Part shown: piece by piece, positions 51,539 through 59,266 of the stretch | Layout: each line of letters opens with the position of its first letter | Position numbering within the stretch: the stretch's first letter is position 1 | NCBI GenBank assembly: GCA_030429205.1 | Contig: JAUICZ010000002.1 | Span: 62,001 to 126,000, forward strand | DNA from: Bacteroidia bacterium | GTDB taxonomy: Bacteria; Bacteroidota; Bacteroidia; Chitinophagales; Chitinophagaceae | Direction of reading: 5' to 3' | DNA length: 64,000 bases | Translations under genes and position numbers: made by a program | Notes under the pieces: model-generated | What the model saw: the letters and a program-made list of their open reading frames with translations, nothing else | What the model was told of the DNA's origin: nothing | Database searches by the model: none

Positions 51539-53167
51539 ATGGACCTTGAATTCAATAAGAACGAAGATCAAATGAGATTGGCAGTTAGCGAAATGAAGCA
51601 GCGACATGCCAAAGTGAGTTTAGGAGGTGGGCAAAAGAGTATAGAAAAAAATAAAGCTCGTGGTAAAATGACACCACGTGAGCGTATCAAGTATCTTATT
51701 GATAAAGGGAGCACGTTTACAGAAATTGGTTCATTCGCCGGTTGGGAAATGTATGCTGAATATGGTGGCTGCCCCGCTGGTGGTACAGTAGCTGGAATTG
51801 GTTATGTGAAAGGCCGTCAATGCATGATCATAGCAAATGATAATACGGTTAAGGCAGGTGCCTGGTTTCCTATAACTGGTAAGAAAAATTTACGTCTGCA
51901 GGAAATAGCAATGGAGAATAAGCTGCCTGTGATATATATTGTAGATAGCGCTGGTGTGTTTTTACCAATGCAGGATGAGATATTTCCGGATAAGGAGCAT
52001 TTTGGTCGAATTTTCCGTAACAATGCTAAGATGAGTGCGATGGGAATTACCCAAATAGCAGCTGTAATGGGAAGTTGTGTTGCAGGTGGGGCTTATTTAC
52101 CTATAATGAGCGATGAAACACTAATGGTTGAAGGTAACGGCTCTATTTTTCTAGCAGGTCCATATTTGGTGAAAGCAGCTATCGGAGAAGATATTGACAC
52201 CCAAACTCTTGGTGGAGCTAAAACTCATACAGAAATTAGCGGTATTGCAGATTATAAGTTTGAGAATGAGCAAGATTGTTTGGATCAGGTAAAGCGTATT
52301 GTTGATAAAATAGGAGCTCAGCCAAAGGCTGGCTTTGACAGAGCAGAGCCCGCATTGCCTAAAAAAGATCAAAAAGAAATATATGGCTTCGTATCTGTAG
52401 ATAATAGTAAGCAGTATAATGTTGTAGATGTTATAGAACGCATCGTTGATAACTCTGAGTTTGATCAGTTTAAAGAAGATTACGGCAAAACTATAGTATG
52501 TGGGTATGCTCGTATTGATGGTTGGGCTGTAGGTATTGTTGCGAACCAGCGTACAGTATTTAAAAATAAGAAAGGTGAAATACAAATAGGAGGGGTGATA
52601 TACAACGATAGTGCAGACAAAGCTGCTCGTTTTATTCAAAATTGTAATCAGAAAAAAATTCCGCTAGTATTCTTGCAAGATGTTACCGGCTTTATGGTTG
52701 GTAGCCGTAGCGAGCACGCAGGTATTATTAAAGATGGTGCTAAACTAGTTAATGCTGTAAGTAATTCAGTAGTACCAAAGATCACAATAGTTATAGGTAA
52801 CTCATACGGTGCAGGTAACTATGCAATGTGTGGTAAGGCTTACGACCCTCGTTTTATATACGCATGGCCTAATGCTAAAATAGCTGTTATGGGTGGTGCT
52901 CAGGCAGCTAAGACCTTGTTGCAAATACAGGTTGCGTCATTAAAAGCAAAAGGGGAGGAAATAGATCCTGAAAAAGAAAAAGAACTCCTGAAAAAAATAA
53001 CAGATAAATATGATGCTCAAACATCATCGTACTATGCTGCTGCACGCTTGTGGGTTGATGAAATCATAGACCCAATAAATACCAGGAAGGTGATCAGCGA
53101 AGGAATTACTGCGGCAAACCACAATCCTGATATAGAAGAGTTTAAAACTGGAGTATTTCAGGTTTAA
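51539..53167 (+). CDS. Acyl-CoA carboxylase beta subunit (methylcrotonyl-CoA carboxylase-like)
   Basis: 542 aa carboxyltransferase. Both crotonase-like halves are present: N-half with GKMTPRERIKYLID, VDSAGVFLPMQDE, MGSCVAGGAYLPIMSDE; C-half with FLQDVTGFMVGSRSEHAG and GNSYGAGNYAMCGKAYDPRF. The phrases PMQDEIFPDKEHFGRIF and NDNTVKAGAWFP resemble methylcrotonyl- or geranyl-CoA carboxylases more than propionyl-CoA carboxylase. It would move carboxyl from biotin to an acyl-CoA, in leucine or odd-chain degradation. The biotin-carrying alpha subunit is not adjacent. Confidence 0.92.
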   Translation: MDLEFNKNEDQMRLAVSEMKQRHAKVSLGGGQKSIEKNKARGKMTPRERIKYLIDKGSTFTEIGSFAGWEMYAEYGGCPAGGTVAGIGYVKGRQCMIIANDNTVKAGAWFPITGKKNLRLQEIAMENKLPVIYIVDSAGVFLPMQDEIFPDKEHFGRIFRNNAKMSAMGITQIAAVMGSCVAGGAYLPIMSDETLMVEGNGSIFLAGPYLVKAAIGEDIDTQTLGGAKTHTEISGIADYKFENEQDCLDQVKRIVDKIGAQPKAGFDRAEPALPKKDQKEIYGFVSVDNSKQYNVVDVIERIVDNSEFDQFKEDYGKTIVCGYARIDGWAVGIVANQRTVFKNKKGEIQIGGVIYNDSADKAARFIQNCNQKKIPLVFLQDVTGFMVGSRSEHAGIIKDGAKLVNAVSNSVVPKITIVIGNSYGAGNYAMCGKAYDPRFIYAWPNAKIAVMGGAQAAKTLLQIQVASLKAKGEEIDPEKEKELLKKITDKYDAQTSSYYAAARLWVDEIIDPINTRKVISEGITAANHNPDIEEFKTGVFQV

Positions 53168-53172
53168 GTAAT

Positions 53173-54249
53173 TTATTCAAGAAACCGTTTTTCAATATAG
53201 TTAGAGTTCATCACTCTTAATGCTCCCATGTAGTCCATGCTGAATGTTACAAGGTCGCCAATCTTGTACTTCTTCGTTGCATTGTCTATATCTAATATTA
53301 TCATGTCTGAGCTACCTCCAACAATACTGAGGTTTTTGTCGATTGGATGTAAGAAGTCAACGTTAGAAACATCTAGTAGTCCCATATCAAGTATTGCTCT
53401 ACGATGAGTTCTGCCATAATCATCACTATTCACCTCATAGGTTTCTCCAGAGGGGTTAGCCTCCATTTCTCCAAATGGTACAATTGGTTTTTCTGTTATT
53501 TCAACAACCTCTGCATGTAGTCTAAGTACATCGCTTTTCATTCTCGGTATGGTAGCTCCTGTAAAAAGGTCATTCCCAAAGAATAATGTTTCTCCAACAC
53601 GAAAATGATTTACCCCTTTAGGTACTTGTTTTTTTAATAACAAGGGTATCATTACAGATGACCCTCCGGTAACCCCTGTTATTTTTTGATCAAATCTAGC
53701 TTCAATAAGCTGCTCATACAAGCTTAGTTGAATCAGTTTATCTTTGCTGGGCATCACTCCATTTAAACAATTGAGATTAGCACCTATACCAACCACATTG
53801 ATGTTAGGTAACTCAAAAACTTGTTTATAAAAATTCATCAATGTTTCACCCATTATCCCTTCTCGAAGGTCCCCCAGTTCTATCATGATGATGATTCGAT
53901 GAACTTTATTCTGTTTTACAGCTTCGTCTGACAACCATTTAATTGTTGTGATTTCTGTATTAAAGCTTACATCTGCATACTTTACGATGTTCGCTATGCT
54001 GCGTTTGGCTGGCGGCTTTATGTATATCGTTTCTTTATCGGGGTTGATAGATTTTATAATCTTTAAGTTCGATAATCTAGCATCGCAAACCTGCTCATCT
54101 CCAAGAGATAATATGAATTCTAGATATTTTTTGTTCCCGCAAAGTAGTTTAAGAACCGGTGCCCATTCTATATCGTGTTTATTAAATAGTTGCTGAAGAT
54201 ATCTGTAATTAGTTTCCAGAGATTGTCTGTTCAATGTAATAAATGCCAT
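53173..54249 (-). CDS. Alanine/ornithine racemase-family PLP enzyme
   Basis: 358 aa. Alanine-racemase-type TIM barrel; the PLP lysine is K34 (WAPVLKLLCGNKKYL). Segments RIIIMIELGDLREGIM, NVVGIGANLNCL, GVTGGSSVMIPLLL and VNHFRVGETLFFGNDL follow the ornithine-racemase/YhfX branch rather than housekeeping Alr, and the usual C-terminal Alr domain is reduced to an altered beta domain. Substrate not deducible. First of a likely three-gene minus-strand run would be the symporter at 54698; gaps of 3 and 1 bp show one operon. Confidence 0.85.
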   Translation of the reverse strand: MAFITLNRQSLETNYRYLQQLFNKHDIEWAPVLKLLCGNKKYLEFILSLGDEQVCDARLSNLKIIKSINPDKETIYIKPPAKRSIANIVKYADVSFNTEITTIKWLSDEAVKQNKVHRIIIMIELGDLREGIMGETLMNFYKQVFELPNINVVGIGANLNCLNGVMPSKDKLIQLSLYEQLIEARFDQKITGVTGGSSVMIPLLLKKQVPKGVNHFRVGETLFFGNDLFTGATIPRMKSDVLRLHAEVVEITEKPIVPFGEMEANPSGETYEVNSDDYGRTHRRAILDMGLLDVSNVDFLHPIDKNLSIVGGSSDMIILDIDNATKKYKIGDLVTFSMDYMGALRVMNSNYIEKRFLE

Positions 54250-54252
54250 GAT

Positions 54253-54696
54253 TTACTTTTTTAAACGCATCTCTAAATAAGGGTTAGTGAAGCCCACTTT
54301 TTCATAAAGAAACTTTGCAGGGTTGTCTTTTTCTACATGTAGTGCAATATCACCCACACAGGTGTCAATGGTTTGCTGCATCAGCTTTTTGCCTAGCCCT
54401 GTACCACGGGTGTCTTTATGAACAGCAATGTATACTAATATGTTTTCTGGAATATACCCACCCATATTAGTTTCATTAACTACAACAGCTCCTTTTATAG
54501 TATCATCGTCTTCTACTGCCAGTAATATAAAACCACCTTTGTTCTCATTTTTCTTTTGTGAGTAGTCTATACATTTTAAAATGTCTTGTACCTCATCACC
54601 ATATTCTTCCAAGTGCTGAAATAAGAAACTGGCAATTTTTTCGTTAGTAAATTTTTCGTGTTCTCCTGTGTTTGTGTCAATCTGTATTATGTTCAT
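54253..54696 (-). CDS. GNAT N-acetyltransferase
   Basis: 147 aa. The acetyl-CoA-binding motif is VAVHKDTRGTGLGKKLMQQT (R/Q-x-x-G-x-G/A), followed by ALHVEKDNPAKFLYEKVGF. Cytoplasmic. It lies between the racemase-family enzyme and the symporter with gaps of 3 and 1 bp; the trio suggests import and modification of an amino acid or related compound. Confidence 0.9.
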   Translation of the reverse strand: MNIIQIDTNTGEHEKFTNEKIASFLFQHLEEYGDEVQDILKCIDYSQKKNENKGGFILLAVEDDDTIKGAVVVNETNMGGYIPENILVYIAVHKDTRGTGLGKKLMQQTIDTCVGDIALHVEKDNPAKFLYEKVGFTNPYLEMRLKK

Positions 54697-54697
54697 C

Positions 54698-56134
54698 TTA
54701 TTGTTTATTTCCGTTTTTTTGAATTACTATAAATAATATGGCAGACATGGTTATGCCAAATAAGTTGGCATCTAAACTGTATGGCAACTCTATGTTTGAT
54801 AAGATAAGAATCAGGGTAGTACCACCACCGCCAATCATAGCTAATATTGCCGCAATTGGTTTCGGCTTTTTAATAAATAACATTCCCAGTACTGGGACGA
54901 ATAAGCCAGATACCATAAATGCATATGAGTACAGCATCAAGTCAAGTACACTTTGCATTTGAGTCGCCAATATGATAGCAAGTACCCCAATACTAAATGT
55001 GAGTATTTGAGATAGTAGTAAATTGGACGATAGGTTGGGTTTAAATCGTCCTACAATATCGGTCATTAAATTGCCGGATGCAGCCATAAGGCAACTATCT
55101 GCTGTAGACATAATTGCAGAGAAATATGCTGACAACATTAAGCCCATTAAACCAACAGGTAGCATGTTCCTCAAAAACATAGGCAGCCCCATTTCTGCGT
55201 CCAGATCTGATGATGTAGGGTATCCTAAAGCAGCAAAGTCTCCCTGAAGAAATGCCACCTTAGCAAACATACCCAATATAACCCCCATAAATGCCATTAC
55301 AGGCCATTCAAAAAGCCCCGCAATTCGCCATGCTTTTACAGCAGTTTTTTCATCTTTAGCAGCGTATATTCTTTGATACAATGTCATACCTACAAACCAT
55401 ATGGGAACTATGGTTATTAGCCAGTTAAACAAATCTGCTATAGAAATGTTCGTTAGTGAGCTCATATCACTTTCCAGATAGGTAGAGATTGCATCAAATC
55501 CACCAATGTAATAAAAGCCATAAGGTATCCCCACGCCAACAAGACCCAACATTAAAACTATCCATTGCACAGTGTCTGTATATATTACAGCCTTTATTCC
55601 ACCAATAACAGTATATAATACAGCTATTATACCCATGATCAACACTGCTTGGGTGATATTAATGGTTTGAGGAAATGTAGCTGCTGCAAGTTTACCTCCC
55701 GCAAGTATCTGACTACTTGAAAAGCCAACATAGCCAATTAACGATATTATACCTGCGATTAAAGCGACATCTTTATTGTAATAGTGTTGTATGGCTTGAG
55801 GGAAACTCAGTAGTTGTTTTTTCTTAGCTATGGGATATACTTTAGGTATTAATAGTACTGCACTTAGCCATGCACCGATTAACCCTGTAAACAACATCCA
55901 GCTACCCGATAGCCCCATAGTAAATCCTAAGCCTCCTAAGCCAATTGAAAAACCTCCACCGACATCTGTAGCTACTACAGATAAGCCAATATGTCCTGCA
56001 GACATAGACCTTCCTCCAACATAATAATCTTCTTCTGATTTATTTTTTCTGAAAAAGTAAAAACCAATGGCTAGCAGGGCTATAAAGTATACTATAAATA
56101 TGCTTATGTCTACCCAATGTAGTTGTTCGATAAT
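54698..56134 (-). CDS. Sodium:solute symporter (SSS/SLC5 family)
   Basis: About 13 membrane helices in the full frame. From the first ATG (56005) the protein would have 435 aa, but it would lose the first helix and the family-conserved KSEEDYYVGGRSM sequence, which are both encoded in frame just upstream (56006-56131: VDISIFIVYFIALLAIGFYF, then FRKNKSEEDYYVGGRSM). The frame is open back to a stop at 56182-56180, yet contains no ATG, GTG or TTG there. I place the start at an ATT (56134-56132); ATT at 56140-56138 is another option. SSS core motifs (GGFSIGLGGLGFTMG, YTVIGGIKAVIYTD) are intact. First gene of the operon with the GNAT and racemase genes; substrate unknown. Confidence 0.8.
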   Translation of the reverse strand: MIEQLHWVDISIFIVYFIALLAIGFYFFRKNKSEEDYYVGGRSMSAGHIGLSVVATDVGGGFSIGLGGLGFTMGLSGSWMLFTGLIGAWLSAVLLIPKVYPIAKKKQLLSFPQAIQHYYNKDVALIAGIISLIGYVGFSSSQILAGGKLAAATFPQTINITQAVLIMGIIAVLYTVIGGIKAVIYTDTVQWIVLMLGLVGVGIPYGFYYIGGFDAISTYLESDMSSLTNISIADLFNWLITIVPIWFVGMTLYQRIYAAKDEKTAVKAWRIAGLFEWPVMAFMGVILGMFAKVAFLQGDFAALGYPTSSDLDAEMGLPMFLRNMLPVGLMGLMLSAYFSAIMSTADSCLMAASGNLMTDIVGRFKPNLSSNLLLSQILTFSIGVLAIILATQMQSVLDLMLYSYAFMVSGLFVPVLGMLFIKKPKPIAAILAMIGGGGTTLILILSNIELPYSLDANLFGITMSAILFIVIQKNGNKQ

Positions 56135-56323
56135 TGAAATGAAGTTTTTGTTTACGGGCGTACAATAACCATTTAATTGCTAAAAACAAAATCAATATTA
56201 AAACTTCGTAGATTAGAGTATGTTACTATTCCTGACAGTATGCTGACATAAACTAAAACATAACAGAAATATTTTAGTTTATGTTACGAATATGCTAAAC
56301 TATTAGACCCAACCCAACCACAA

Positions 56324-56352
56324 AGAAAAAATAACCACACTAGGTGGTTATT
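56324..56352 (-). terminator. Minus-strand terminator of a small transcript
   Basis: On the minus strand AATAACCAC (56352-56344) pairs with GTGGTTATT (56338-56330), loop CTAGT, followed by TTTTTT C TTTG. The next minus-strand gene upstream ends 480 bp away, so this more likely ends the small transcript starting near 56650. Confidence 0.82.
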
Positions 56353-56383
56353 ATATCAACAGAAACTATGATGAATGTTATGT

Positions 56384-56432
56384 GCAGGGCTTAGCCAGAT
56401 CATCGCAAGAGGCTAAGACAAACATACCCTGC
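56384..56432 (-). ncRNA. Nested hairpin in the 3' part of a small transcript
   Basis: Outer arms GCAGGG (56384-56389) with CCCTGC (56427-56432) and inner arms CTTAGCC (56390-56396) with GGCTAAG (56411-56417): 13 pairs, with a 9-nt bulge on one side only and a 14-nt loop. It sits between the small reading frame and the terminator. It may be a stability element, a 3' regulatory RNA or a ligand-binding RNA; I do not recognise a family. Confidence 0.5.
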
Positions 56433-56439
56433 AAATGTC

Positions 56440-56568
56440 TTATAAAAATACAGCTGTAATAAGGCAAGCTAGTATTGTTGCGAATACACTTATTTTCTTA
56501 ACTGCATCATTATTTAGAGTGATACTTGGTACTGTGTTAGTTGCGGTTGTTAATGTGATGTGTTGCAT
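56440..56568 (-). CDS. Putative 42-aa membrane peptide in a structured small transcript
   Basis: ATG 56568 to TAA 56440-56442. Polar N-half (QHITLTTATNTVPS) and a hydrophobic C-half ISVFATILACLITAVFL, long enough for one membrane helix. Upstream is a good promoter (TTTG 56690-56687, 21 nt, CATCTTTG 56665-56658) and an A/C-rich leader of about 80 nt; downstream are the nested hairpin and a terminator. The reading frame is short and could be accidental, but a plus-strand frame over the same bases is simply its shadow. Confidence 0.45.
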   Translation of the reverse strand: MQHITLTTATNTVPSITLNNDAVKKISVFATILACLITAVFL

Positions 56569-56657
56569 GATCTTTGTTTTTAAGTGTTTGTTTTTTTGTG
56601 TGTTTTGTTTTTGTTTTTGAAACGCTCAGTTTGTTTTGTTTGTTTCGTTTGACAATA

Positions 56658-56690
56658 CAAAGATGCAACCTAATGGGCCTCACGTCCAAA
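56658..56690 (-). promoter_or_regulatory. Minus-strand promoter of the small transcript
   Basis: TTTG (56690-56687), 21-nt spacer, CATCTTTG (56665-56658), seven of eight positions of the -7 consensus. Confidence 0.55.
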
Positions 56691-56832
56691 AAAATGACTT
56701 TGGTTAACGCTCACTTAGTATTCAGTTAACGCAAAGTTTGTTAACAATTAACCAGTCATTAAGAAAAACTAGCTGAAATGCCTGATTTTATGCTGTTTCT
56801 GTAATCTGTAGGCTTTAAACGGCATTTGTAGG

Positions 56833-59196
56833 CTAAAACTTGAAATTGTAGGTAATGCTCGGTAGTATAGGAAATATTGATACTTGTTTTACTGATGTTT
56901 CTACACCTTTCGACAAACTTCCTTTAGTGTCTACATATAAGAAGTATGGGTTCTGCCTGCTATATAGGTTGTATATAGAAAATGCCCAGCTACCTCTCTT
57001 AGGTTTCCCATTCTTTCTTTTCTTTTGCGGCGTTAAAACCGCAGAAATATCCAGCCTGTGATATGCAAACAAACGATAGGCATTTAACTCACTATATTCC
57101 GGCACAATAGACTGGTCTATAAAATAGTAGTTGGTAGGTAAGGTGATAGCATTACCGGAACCATATACAAATACAGCAGAGAATGTCCATTTTTTGCTCG
57201 CTTCGTAACTGGTAACAATAGAAAGATCGTGTCTGCGATCGTATTTTGCAGGATACCTATTCCCATTATTCAAATCAGGGAATATTCTGTAGGTCCAAGA
57301 TAGGGTATAGCCAATCCAGCCGGTAAATTTGCCTTTAGTTTTATTTATAAAGAATTCGGCACCATATGCTTCTCCTTTACCAAATACAAAATCTTGTTCA
57401 GGGTCCTGTATAGTATTAGGTACATATCCTTGTCGGTATTCAACTTGGTTCTTCAAGTCTTTATAGTAGACTTCAACAGATGTTTCTATCATGTTGTCCA
57501 TGAAGTTTCTAAAATAGCCCAGAGAGTATTGCCATGCTTGTTGAGGTCTTACTAATAAAGTACTGGGTACCCATAAATCGGTAGGTAGTGTACTACCGTT
57601 GTTGGATACTAGATGTATATATTGGTATGCTTTTGCGACACTTGCTTTAATGGACGAGGTCTTGCCAAGTTCAAAGCGCATGTTTAAACGAGGTTCCCAC
57701 CCTCCATAAGTAGTTACCGCATCACCTTTTGCATATACAGTGCTATCAGTTCGGTTACCTGTAGGGTCTGTTTGGTAGGTTACATATCTACCTGTTTGTG
57801 TAAACCAAGAATAGCGTAGGCCGGCATTTACTTTAAGCCAGCTGAATGGTTCAAATTCGTCCATAATGTATGCTCCACCTTCATATGCATATTTTATCAG
57901 TGCATTGTTGGGTTCTAATGTTACTTGCCCAGAGCTTCCTGATACCTGATTAGGAATGAATTTATGATATGTGTATGCCAGGCCTGTTTTGAAGTTATGG
58001 TTGAATGGTGCAAAATAATCCAGGTCAAACTTTCCACTCCAATCTCGTACTCCTGAAGATAATTTAAACTCTACATCGCCTTGTTTTGCTCCAAATGCAA
58101 ATTTATAATCGTTGTATACTGCAGTTGTATTAAGGAATAGTTTATCGTTTATCAAGTGATTCCAACGAAGTGTTGCTGTTGAATTACCCCATGGTATATC
58201 AGCAGAAAAGCTGCCGCTCTCACTACCGAATTTAAATTTATCTCTGCCAAAGTAACCACTTAGGTATATCCGGTCTTTATCTGTAATTCTGTAATTAGCT
58301 TTTAGGTTCGCATCGTAAAAAAAGTATCCAGAATTAGCCATTGCACCTGTAGCGAACGGTTTAATTAATGCGTCAACATATGTTCTTCTGCCGGAAAGCA
58401 TGAATGATCCTTTTTCTCTTTTGATAGGGCCTTCAATAGTTAGTCTAGATGCAATCAGACCTATACCTCCTTCTGCATGATACTCTTTCATGTTTCCTTC
58501 TTTCATAGAAACATCAACAACTGATGATAAACGCCCTCCGTATTTAGCAGGCATACCACCTTTAATTAGGGTAACGTTGTTTAGTGCATCTGTATTAAAC
58601 ACAGAGAAGAATCCAAAGAGATGCCCGGTATTATAGACAACAGCGTCATCGAGCAATATCAAATTCTGATCAGGGCCACCGCCCCTTACATAAAAGCCGG
58701 AGTTGCCTTCGCCTGCCGATTGTACTCCGGGCATGAGTTGTAGTGTTTTAAGAATATCGGTTTCGCCGAAGATTACAGGTAGCTTTTTTACTTTTTGGGC
58801 GGATATGCTAATAGTACCCATATTGGTACTGCTGACATTTTTGTCTGCTTTTTCGGCTGTAACTTTAGCCTCAGCCAGCACATTCTCCTGTTCCATATCA
58901 ATGTCTAGGGTAAGACTGCCTGCTAGGCTGATAGTTTTTGTAGTCGTGTTATATCCGATATATGAGAATGTGACTGTATAAGACCCTGCAGGAACAGAGA
59001 TAGAATAAAACCCATAGGTATTAGTTTGTGTGCCGACACCTACTTCTTTTACATATACAGTTGCCGCAATAAGGGCCTCACTACTGCTTGCATCACGTAT
59101 ATATCCGCTAAGGGTTACTTTTTTCTGTGCTATTGCATTAATACTATGTAGGGATAGTATTAAAGATAATATGGCTGTAGCAATACTTCTTAACAT
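56833..59196 (-). CDS. TonB-dependent receptor with carboxypeptidase-like N-terminal domain
   Basis: 787 aa from ATG 59196; an earlier ATG at 59214 lies inside the -7 box and is rejected. Signal peptide, CarboxypepD_reg-like sandwich (VTLSGYIRDASSSEALIAAT...TNTYGFYSISV, to about 100), plug (FGETDILKTLQLMPGV, GFYVRGGGPDQNLILLDDA, KGGMPAKYGGRLSSVVDV) and a barrel closing with PSITYNFKF. Substrate unknown; no SusD-like partner follows, so it is not a classical polysaccharide locus. It is divergent from the ABC-F gene. Confidence 0.9.
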   Translation of the reverse strand: MLRSIATAILSLILSLHSINAIAQKKVTLSGYIRDASSSEALIAATVYVKEVGVGTQTNTYGFYSISVPAGSYTVTFSYIGYNTTTKTISLAGSLTLDIDMEQENVLAEAKVTAEKADKNVSSTNMGTISISAQKVKKLPVIFGETDILKTLQLMPGVQSAGEGNSGFYVRGGGPDQNLILLDDAVVYNTGHLFGFFSVFNTDALNNVTLIKGGMPAKYGGRLSSVVDVSMKEGNMKEYHAEGGIGLIASRLTIEGPIKREKGSFMLSGRRTYVDALIKPFATGAMANSGYFFYDANLKANYRITDKDRIYLSGYFGRDKFKFGSESGSFSADIPWGNSTATLRWNHLINDKLFLNTTAVYNDYKFAFGAKQGDVEFKLSSGVRDWSGKFDLDYFAPFNHNFKTGLAYTYHKFIPNQVSGSSGQVTLEPNNALIKYAYEGGAYIMDEFEPFSWLKVNAGLRYSWFTQTGRYVTYQTDPTGNRTDSTVYAKGDAVTTYGGWEPRLNMRFELGKTSSIKASVAKAYQYIHLVSNNGSTLPTDLWVPSTLLVRPQQAWQYSLGYFRNFMDNMIETSVEVYYKDLKNQVEYRQGYVPNTIQDPEQDFVFGKGEAYGAEFFINKTKGKFTGWIGYTLSWTYRIFPDLNNGNRYPAKYDRRHDLSIVTSYEASKKWTFSAVFVYGSGNAITLPTNYYFIDQSIVPEYSELNAYRLFAYHRLDISAVLTPQKKRKNGKPKRGSWAFSIYNLYSRQNPYFLYVDTKGSLSKGVETSVKQVSIFPILPSITYNFKF

Positions 59197-59211
59197 AGTT
59201 AAAATGTTATG

Positions 59212-59219
59212 CAAATGTA
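59212..59219 (-). promoter_or_regulatory. -7 element of the TonB receptor gene
   Basis: TACATTTG on the minus strand, full match to TAnnTTTG; ends 15 nt before ATG 59196 and thereby decides that start. Confidence 0.6.
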
Positions 59220-59251
59220 AGGTATGTACTCCAGCTATGGGCTAATCGTTG

Positions 59252-59259
59252 TAAATTTG
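59252..59259 (+). promoter_or_regulatory. -7 element of the ABC-F gene
   Basis: TAAATTTG, full match to TAnnTTTG, ending 7 nt before the ATG at 59267: probably a leaderless mRNA. Confidence 0.55.
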
Positions 59260-59266
59260 CCCGCCT

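Noticed and set aside
56435-56620. Plus-strand Cys/Phe-rich frame opposite the small minus-strand transcript
   Set aside because: A shadow: its Phe/Cys-rich end is the complement of the A/C-rich leader; promoter and terminator are on the minus strand.
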